NCBI GenBank assembly: GCA_000697335.1
Contig: JNEM01013274.1
Coordinates: 1-31,553 of the forward strand
Direction of reading: 5' to 3'
From: Conidiobolus incongruus B7586
Taxonomy: Eukaryota; Entomophthoromycota; Entomophthoromycetes; Entomophthorales; Conidiobolaceae
DNA: 31,553 nt
Below are positions 23,370 through 31,553 of this stretch, piece by piece. Position 1 is the first letter of the stretch. Each line of letters begins with the position of its first letter. The position numbers and the translations under genes are program-made. The notes under the pieces are model-generated. The model searched no databases, was not told where the DNA came from, and saw only the letters and a program-made list of their open reading frames with translations.

Positions 23370-24630
23370 TTACTCTAAAATTTAAATAATGGGAATTTTT
23401 TGCAATTGATAATAAATAAATATTTTGATATATGATATATAAAAATAAATTTATAATATAAATTTAATAGTTTCTTTTATTATTAATAACTTTTTGCTAT
23501 TTTGTTAATAAGCTTCTAATACCTAAAAAATATTTTTTTTTATTAACAACTAAAATTTGATATTTTATAAACTATTTAAATTTTTTTGTTGAAATTTTCT
23601 TTCTTATAAGCTAGTTTTTCAATTACCTAAAGTTATTATTATTATATAAGTTATAATCTAAAGAATATATTAGATATGGTTGTTTTTTCTAGTTATTCTT
23701 AATTAGAGAGTTTTTTTTATAATTTTAGATATATGTATTTTATAATTATTTTGTAAAATAACAAATTTTTAAATTATATTAAGAATATTAATTAAAAAAA
23801 ACTTTTATTTAAAAAAATAATATAAAGATTATTATTTATTAATTTCTCTTCAAAAATTAAATAAAAGTAGTATATAATATTATAATCTATTATAATGATG
23901 AAAATTTGTTTATTAATAAAATATTTATTTAAAGGAATTTATAAAAAGGGTTAATTTAATTTAATTTAACATTTTGATTTGTATTCTAATAAAAGATTAT
24001 ATATAAAAATTTAAAATTCATTAATTATAATAATTTATTATAAAAGTTTTAGTTTCTAATTATATTTGAATAAGTTTTTTTAACCAAAGTTATTTTAATT
24101 TTTTTTAAACTTTATTTAAATTATAAGGTATTTAGTTTATATTTTTATTTATTAATTTGAGTTGAAACTTTAATATAAATATAAAATACTTATAAAAATA
24201 TTATAAAAATAATTAAATAATGTCTTTATTAAAATAAAAAGGTGTTTTTTAATATATTTTTTTATTTTATTAATAACTAAAAAAGTAATAGTTAAAGTTA
24301 TTTTTTTGAATTATATCAGGTTTTAAATAATTTTGTTTTAGGTTTTAAAATAGTTTGCTTAACAATAAATAGTTAATATAAATAATATTTTATTATTAAA
24401 AGCTATCTATAAATTTTAAATAATTTTAAAAGGTTTATAGTTAAGTCTTATTAATATTAAAATAAACAACTTTTGATTATTATTATTTAGTTTAAGTATA
24501 ATTAAATTAAACAACTAATTTTAAAAAATAATTTTTTATTTATTTTATATATAAATCTTTATTTAAAACTAATAATATGTTTGAAAAATCAGAAATTAAA
24601 AAATTTCACATTATTTTAAATTTAAAGTAA
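23370..24630 (-). mobile_element. mariner (DD34D) element, complete in length but heavily decayed
   Basis: 1261 bp flanked by TA on both sides (23368-23369 and 24631-24632). Inverted termini of about 35 bases start TTACTCTAAAATTTAAATAA at the left, and TTACTTTAAATTTAAAATAA when the right end is reverse complemented, followed by a shared inner ATG-G-AATTTTTT block. The interior aligns along at least 760 bases with the copy at 30775-31553, from which the family was recognised. Compared with that copy it has T or A at very many sites where the other has C or G. The transposase frame is closed by numerous stops. It provides the full-length reference for the split copy at 4-8545. Confidence 0.8.
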
Positions 24631-24632
24631 TA

Positions 24633-25143
24633 ATAGTATAAAATAATATAGATCAAATATTAAAATCAAAAATTCTAATTAAAATTAATAAATTATATAT
24701 TTTATATTTGATATATTGAAATATTAATATGATGTAACTTATATATTAAGATTATCAGGTTCATTTGATTAATATTAATATAAAATATATTATGGAATGA
24801 GTTATAAAGATTACAAGTACTAAATGCTTTTAATAGTTTCATTTATTTGATTTATATTTTTTAATGATAAAATGAAAATAATTTAATTAACACTCATATA
24901 ACTGGAATATATAATAGTTTGTTAATGAAAGTAAGAAATAATTTGAATTAAATGTGGTACTTCTAGTATAGTCTAATTTGTTATTTTTTGTATATTAATA
25001 AGTATAATCAATATTTTTAATCCATCTCAAAAACAATAAAAAATAAGGTGTAATGAATATTGATTAATTTATTTATGATCACAATTTTATGAAATTTTAA
25101 TTATTAATTTTAGATTAAATGCATTTAATAATATGGTTTAAAA
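24633..25143. other. A/T-rich spacer downstream of the fungalysin pseudogene
   Basis: About 510 bases between the mariner element and the end of the - strand pseudogene. Nothing recognised. Confidence 0.5.
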
Positions 25144-27028
25144 TCATACATATTCTGAGGGTATTTTAAATCCATCAATTGCCGTTTGATTTTTGAAAGC
25201 AGCATCAGTACCAAGACCATGATGAGCAAAACCTTTCCAGAGTTCACATTTATGCTCCCCATTCGTCAATACTTTTTCGGCTAAGATTATTGCGTCACGT
25301 GCATTCAAAAAACTTGAGATTACAAGGTTGAAGTTTTATTCCATCAATGAGCAGTCTAATAAAAAGAGTATTACCATGACCATAATTTCCTGACAGATAA
25401 TCAGAGCTATACCCTAATTTTTCCACCAAGTTCCAAAAAACCTTATATAGATTCACAGCTCAAACACCACCTATACTATGTATGTCATTTTTATTTTTTA
25501 TGTTGCTATAATTTTGAGGATTAACTGATGATTTAGTGGAATAAGGATGTTCACGAGCGGTTTTTCCATCTATAACATACCTTCCGATTCCAAAATCAGT
25601 ATTACGAGTATGGTTTTCACGAACTTGTAGTGCAAAAGCCATTGCATCACCCCGTCCTTCTCCCATCCTCTTGGACTGAGGTCCTTCCAAACAATTAGAA
25701 TTCGAAGGACCACCAGTTAAGCGCTTTGACGATCCGTGGGTATATTCATGAATTATTATGCCATTGTCTAGACAACCATCACTTGGTGGCTCAGTATATG
25801 ACCAGAGGCCTATAGTCATCCTGCCATGTTGACCATCGGGAGGGGTAAAGAATTTCGCATTATCGATACAAGTTGAATTTTGAGCCTGTGCTAAAATAGA
25901 ATCACTGCCTAAGCCTCCTTTATCAAAGTTATTTTGTTGAAAATTGCCAGAAACTTCGCTAAACTCATAAGGATAATAAATATAATCAAGCGTATTAATG
26001 ATAAAAAACAAATTGATAATAGAAGCGTTGACATATTCTGAATGATCCTTACTCAAAGTGATCGGGAATTCTAAAGTGTATTTGCTCCCACTATCAGGTA
26101 TGATGCCGTTTGCTAAATCAACTTCATTTGCTAAAGCATACGTAATGACATTATTACCTATTGTATTAGTGAATTTAGTACCAGTGCCCTGATCATGCCA
26201 TCCCAGGAGCGAAGCATCGGAGCACTTTGGCTCAGTAACTATCACACGTTTATTTCCACAGGGATCTTTGGAATCAAGTGGGTACACACTATATTTTGCT
26301 TCATTACCCCAATTATAAAGCCCGACTACTTTGCCATCGGGAGTAACAAATACTTTAATCCAGTGAATTCCAAAATCATGCTTTATATCCCGAACTGGTG
26401 ATATCTCTTCATTATTAATTCGGTAATATTTCTGACTGATTTTGACTGTTACAGGGATCTGGAAGACTTGATTCAAAACTGGCTAATTTTGATTAAGTTG
26501 TTGTTTTGCTGCTCTTTTATTCTTCTCGTGCTTGCCATTTCCATTGAGATGTCAAATTAGTGCATTAAATACATTAATGGGATCGCCATAATCATCTTCA
26601 CCGAAGGAATCCTCGGAGTCTGTAAGATTATCTTTAAAAGAATCCCCATAAGAAATGATACTTTTATCTTTATCAATATTAATATTTATAACAGTGTTTG
26701 AGAGTTCGGAGCCTTTGGTTATCTGCTTCAAATAGATATGTGTGACTCCATTGTCTGATGTATATGAATCTTGGTCCACATAATCTTTTTCTTCAATCAT
26801 ATTACATTCGCTTTCCATAAGTTGCTTTGCAATAGCAATTGGCTCAGATAAGCCAAAACTATCTATAATTTCTGAGGTTAAATCTCCAATTATCTCTTTA
26901 ACAACCAAATCAACGACGATAGAATCAACATTGTATCCTGCCGCTCTAGAAAAGTAAGAAGATAAGAACAGATATAAAACTATGAATAAGTTGATAATTT
27001 TAATATATATTGTATGAATAAAGTGCAT
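25144..27028 (-). pseudogene. Fungalysin (MEROPS M36), copy 3, recently inactivated pseudogene
   Basis: Homology to the other two copies runs from the ATG at 27026-27028 (signal-peptide-like MHFIHTIYIKIINLFIVLYL) to a TGA at 25144-25146, so length is nearly full. The FTP segment is at about 26640-26760, HEYTH at 25736-25750, and the third-ligand block reads GEGRGD instead of GEGWGD. The frame is broken by a TGA at 26549-26551, a TAG at 26483-26485, a TGA at 25460-25462 where the intact copies have Trp (GAVWA/GSVWA), and one extra base in an A run at 25307-25312 that shifts the final ~50 codons. Two Trp positions are CGG (25652-25654 and 26390-26392). Introns do not explain the breaks: sequence around the stops aligns without gaps to exonic sequence of copy 2. 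It is on the same strand as copy 2, probably a tandem duplicate. Confidence 0.9.
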
Positions 27029-30000
27029 ATTTTATCAAATAAAACTTTAAAATCTCTAAAAGGTATAAATATTATTATTTAACTCCGACAATTAGGAGAA
27101 ATTGCTTTAAAATGAATGTGCTAAATCATTACTTGAATTTTTGACAAATTTTGTGTAGGTTTACCTAGTTTGTGCAGAAATAATCATATTTCAATGTAAA
27201 AATCAATATACTTAATCTTATATATATCCCAATGTTTGATTTTCAAGCTTAGCCGATTTAATAGTATAATTAGTGATAGAACAAGTATCTTACGTCAAAT
27301 TGAATCTAAGTTTATCAAAATTTGATAAATAATCATGGATAGTTACTATTCAATAAAACCACTGTCAACTATTTGGAAAATATTTATATTCTGATTGGAT
27401 ATAACATTTTGTAATTAATTTATATATTATATTACATAGAATTTGTTGAAATCATAATCAAATAGATGAATATGATATTACCCAAATTATTACATCAGTA
27501 TTTTACGATAGAAAGATTTATTTTAATAAATGAGGTACATTCTTCAATTTTTGAAAAATTACTCTATTTCAATTAAATTATAATTTGGTTATATTATCGT
27601 GTTGGACAATAAGTATCGATTCAAATTCATTATAAGAATATTTTCTTTATGAAAAATATCTAAATATGAAAATTTAAAGACTAGCGGAATAAAATATTAT
27701 TGTAGAATATTATGAGTTACATATAGTATCTATTGTTGAATATATATACATAAACAATAAACTGAAAAATAATTGGTGAATAAAGGATATTTTGACATAT
27801 ATGAATATTTGATTAATTTTCTGATATTGATTCATTGCTGACTATAAATTATAACCATTAAATTTAAGTGTAAGATAGAAAAAAATATCATCTTCAAACA
27901 ATATAATGTTACTCTACTAAAATACTAGATTCTGGAACAAAAGAGTGTAGTCTAATTTATCATTTTTACAATGAATATCTACATAATCGAGAACCAATAT
28001 TAAATCAGTTTTTCAAAATCTATTGTTTTAATGAGTAACATTAATGGTTATATTCTATCAACAACTAGAAATGCTATTTTTAATATCAAAGTTAATATAT
28101 AGTTCATTTATATTCATTTTGTTATTCGTTTCCCAATGAATTTAAGTTTTATATTTCTTATTAACAATATAATTATTAGAATAATTTAATCATAGTAGAT
28201 AATAGTAAATGTCGATATTTTACATAAAATTAAATATCTATAATATTAAATATTATCATAATTAGTATTTTCAAATATATTGATAATATTTATAATTAGT
28301 GAAAAAAAATATCTAAAATTAATATATTCTGTAATTTAAGAGAGCCATTTTGATTATTATTAATATAATTAATACTATTCAAACTTGAAATTATGTTCAA
28401 AAACCATTTTAATTTATCATAAAAGCCATATATTTTCCATCACATTATTATACCTTGCCTTTGTTATAATTAAAAAATTATAATTCTAATTTATATAAGG
28501 TTAAAAATGAATTTCCTAACCCGAAAATCATGCCTTCTTATTTTTCAATTAAATAATGTTTATATTTTAATTTCTAGTGCTGAAAATACAATTAACCTAT
28601 ATACCATTAGGTCTTTCAATTTCTAACAGATGTGTTTGAATATCATTATATTTGCTTAATATTTCGAAAAATTTATTTGATTTTACCTGCACAATAATGT
28701 CTTAAGCTCATTAATATTATTAATTTTCATATCAATTTCAAACTTTGAAACAAATTGCTTTCTATTTAACAAATACTAGTGAAATGGATCAAATGTGGTT
28801 AATAATTTTCATGATATATCTATATTGAACATTGTAAACTATTTGTTATTTTTATTACATCTTAATATAGAAACCATTCAATAGCTTGATATGTTCATCT
28901 ATTGTGGTAATTTTTTAACATGAAAGACTAAGTCATCTTTAAATGTAGTTATTTTTATGATTTATATGAATTTAATTATATTTTAACTTATCTCAATAAT
29001 ATATTCTATGTTAATTTTTATTGCAAAACGAGTAATATGATTATATTTGATAACAAAGGTAACCACATTAAATATATTCTTCACAATATTATCATATACA
29101 TTTTTCAAATATCAATCCATTTCTTTATTAGGGATAAAATTCTTCAATAGGACGGTATCTAAAGCATTACATCAAATAAAGAGTTAGCATTAATAAAAAC
29201 CCATATTTTTCAGTAATTAATCATGTATATTGCACTCATAACTGTAAAACACATAGGTGTAACTCTGTTTAAAAAACTATGAACAAATTACAAAAACCAT
29301 GTAATTTTAATGACTCCATTTTCAAAACAATGATCAATCTTCACTTTAATGGTAGTTTATAAAAAATCGGAAAAGTTAACAAATTATAGTTAATATGGTT
29401 TAAGTTAAAAATATGATCTAGTTTTCATATGATTGAGTCATCAAAAACAACATGAATTATATTTCAAAGTGCTAATATATTTATAGCATTTCTATTGGAT
29501 AATAGCATTTGTAACTTAATTGAAAGTAGAATAAACCAAGTTTACAAAAATATTATGATAATATATCTATTAACTTTATTATTTAAGTTTATCCATCTAT
29601 TCATTTAGCCAATCGTATAAATTTATTGGCTGTCTCCTTGTCCATTTTATTCAGGTTTATAACAAAATTTTTTAGAAAAAAAATTGAAAATTATATTGAA
29701 ATTTTCAAAGAAATCAATGATTATTTTTGAAAATATTATAGAGATTAGGATTGAATATTTTTTATATAGAATTTTAACTTTTTAATTAGTCAAAGGGAAT
29801 TATTTAAGAATAACATATTATATTTTTACTAAATTTAATAATCTTATTTTTAATCTATTAAACCTATTATTAGTCAGAATGATTAAAACAAGCATTTGTA
29901 AATCAAATCATAGTTCAAAATTGAAAATTTTATTCAATATTTCATAAAGTCTAAGCTATCAATAAACTTAATATTGAAAAATAACTGTAATTGAATTTTT

Positions 30001-30772
30001 CGTATTTCATCACTATTTTTTTGTATAAAGTGGGCATTATTAATATATTGGATCAATATTAATTTCCTCCAATATAAAATTTTCCAAATATCTTAATGAT
30101 AAATATTTTGTAATATCTCCCTCAGTGCAAAGAAAATTACCTTATTGTTTAGTAATTTGTAAATAAGTGTAAGATCAAATATTAAAACTAAAATTTCTTT
30201 TATATTTCAAATTTATATAATTGACTATTCTTATAATGAATCCATGATGATTCAAAAATCTAACAAAAGCGGTATATTAGTTGTAAGGAATTAACGACTT
30301 ATATTAGCATTTTTTTAATATTTTTAGATGATTTATTTTAGGAAAAACGGACTAAATCTCTATTTTATTTTATATTGGTATTTATTTATATATTAAAAAG
30401 TATATAAATATTTTAAAAATTCAATTTAATATAAAAAGATAACTTGTATTGCTTCGCGAGAAAATCATTCAAAATAATTTGCTTCTTTGTGACTCAACTT
30501 AAAATATAAAAATACATTTTACCATTCATAATATTAAGATAAACTATATTTATTATATGATTGAGTGGGTTAATTCAGAATAAATATATAGAATACAACA
30601 AATTAAAATAAATGACAGATTATAATAAAATCTTATATATAACTATAGAAAAATTTTCAATAATTTAGAATCATAATTTATTACACAATCTGAATTAATC
30701 GAAAATTAAAAAATACTAGATTTTTATCACTTGATTTGAATAGCTTGTAGTTCTGATGTAAATAATTTTGAA
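27029..30772. other. Long A/T-rich spacer, nothing recognised
   Basis: 3.7 kb without a frame of interest on either strand. Composition is like the other host spacers, with scattered CGs. Any promoter of the former copy-3 gene would be at its left edge. No match to the transposon families of this window was noticed, but very decayed copies could be missed by eye. Confidence 0.55.
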
Positions 30773-30774
30773 TA

Positions 30775-31553
30775 TTACTCTGCATTTTTAATAATGGGAA
30801 TTTTTTGCAATTAAAAATAAATAAACATTTGAATATATGATATATAAAAATAAATATATAATATAAATTTAATAGTTTCTTTTATTATTAATAACTTTTT
30901 GCTATACTTTTAGCAAACTTCTAACACTTAAAAAACAGTTCTTTTTATTAAAGACTGAAATTTGATGTTTCACAAACCAATTAAATTTTCCTGTAGAAAT
31001 TTTCTTTCTTGTAAACTGGTTTTTTAATTGCTTAAAGCAATTATAATCACATAGGTTATAATCAAAGGAATATACTAGATGTGGTAGTTTTTTCCAGTTA
31101 TTTTTAATTAGAAAATTTTTTACAGCTTTAGATTTATGTATTTTACAATTATCATGCAAAATAATAGGTCTTCTCAAAGTATATTGAGAACACCAATTAA
31201 AAATACTTTTATTTAAAAAAGCAATATATAATTTATTATTAATTGATTTTCCTTCAGGAACTAAATAAGAATAGCATATAACATTATAATCTATTACAAT
31301 AATTAACATTTGCTTATTAACAAAATGCTTATTTAAAGGGATTTATAGAGGGGGTTGATTTAACTTAATCCAGCATCTTGATTTGTGTTTTAGTAAAGGA
31401 TTATATATAAAGATCTAAGATTCATCAATTGTAATTATTTGTTGTAAAAGTTTAGGCTTTTAGTAATATTTTAATAGGTTTTGTTTAGCAATAGCTACTC
31501 CTAGCTTTTTTTTAAGCTTTAGTTAAATTATAAGGTACCTATTTTATATTTTT
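30775..31553 (-). mobile_element. mariner (DD34D) element, best preserved copy, cut by the window end
   Basis: Begins with the family terminus (TTACTCTGCATTTTTAATAA, then TGGGAATTTTTTGCAATT) next to TA at 30773-30774 and continues to the last base, so about 480 bases of the 5' side lie outside the window. It shares its whole visible length with 23370-24630 and, inverted, with 7769-8545. It keeps more C and G than either, yet I see no CG dinucleotide in it. Confidence 0.85.
30902..31553 (-). pseudogene. mariner transposase, DD34D (partial, interrupted)
   Basis: The longest open part is 30902-31309. In the same frame the sequence continues upstream to at least 31440 through two stops. Catalytic signature in order: the first Asp in TIDES (about 31430), then IDYNVICYSYLVPEGKSIN, the second Asp in ILHDNCKIHKS, and the third in NLCDY, with exactly 34 residues between the second and third Asp, which defines mariner (DD34D). 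LPHLVYSFDYNLCDY corresponds to the LPHPPYSPDLSPCDY block typical of the family. The TAG straight after TIDES falls where mariners have Trp. The start lies beyond the window. The protein would be inactive unless both stops were bypassed. Identification is firm from the motifs. Confidence 0.85.

Noticed and set aside
26476-26552. Intron in the third fungalysin to explain the two stops
   Set aside because: The stretch aligns in frame and nearly gap-free with coding sequence of copy 2, and no GT...AG pair with plausible length brackets the stops.

Overview
The window is about 31.5 kb of extremely A+T-rich nuclear DNA. It most likely comes from an early-diverging fungus (zoosporic or zygomycete grade); the species cannot be fixed from the sequence. 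The pointers are three members of the fungal M36 metallopeptidase family (fungalysin), apparently intronless genes separated by kilobases of A/T-rich spacer, and typical fungal transposons: a chromovirus-type Ty3/gypsy element, Tc1/mariner and PIF/Harbinger.

Layout. Bases 4-8545 appear to be a three-level nest. A mariner element was split by a Tc1-like element, which was in turn split by a 5.7-kb Ty3/gypsy retrotransposon with both LTRs and a 4-bp target repeat. Bases 8548-20380 are host DNA. They carry an intact fungalysin gene on the + strand (12079-13947), a second intact one on the - strand facing it tail to tail (16649-18499), and two related ~320-bp solo-LTR-like elements in opposite orientations at 9258-9586 and 15603-15919. 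Bases 20381-22920 are a complete but decayed PIF/Harbinger transposon. A complete but decayed mariner lies at 23370-24630. A third fungalysin copy at 25144-27028 is a pseudogene. After 3.7 kb of spacer, another mariner copy (30775 onward), the best preserved of the family, runs off the window.

How it fits together. The host content is a local family of secreted zinc endopeptidases, which in fungi digest extracellular protein. The copies grade from apparently well expressed (copy 1, many C-ending codons), through intact but A/T-drifted (copy 2), to dead (copy 3). The transposons are strongly depleted of CG dinucleotides: by eye there is none in the first ~8.69 kb. Their differences are mostly transitions and the Harbinger stops are all TAA/TAG, as expected from cytosine methylation and deamination or a RIP-like process. 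The peptidase genes and the two ~320-bp elements keep their CGs. No tRNA, rRNA or CRISPR was seen.
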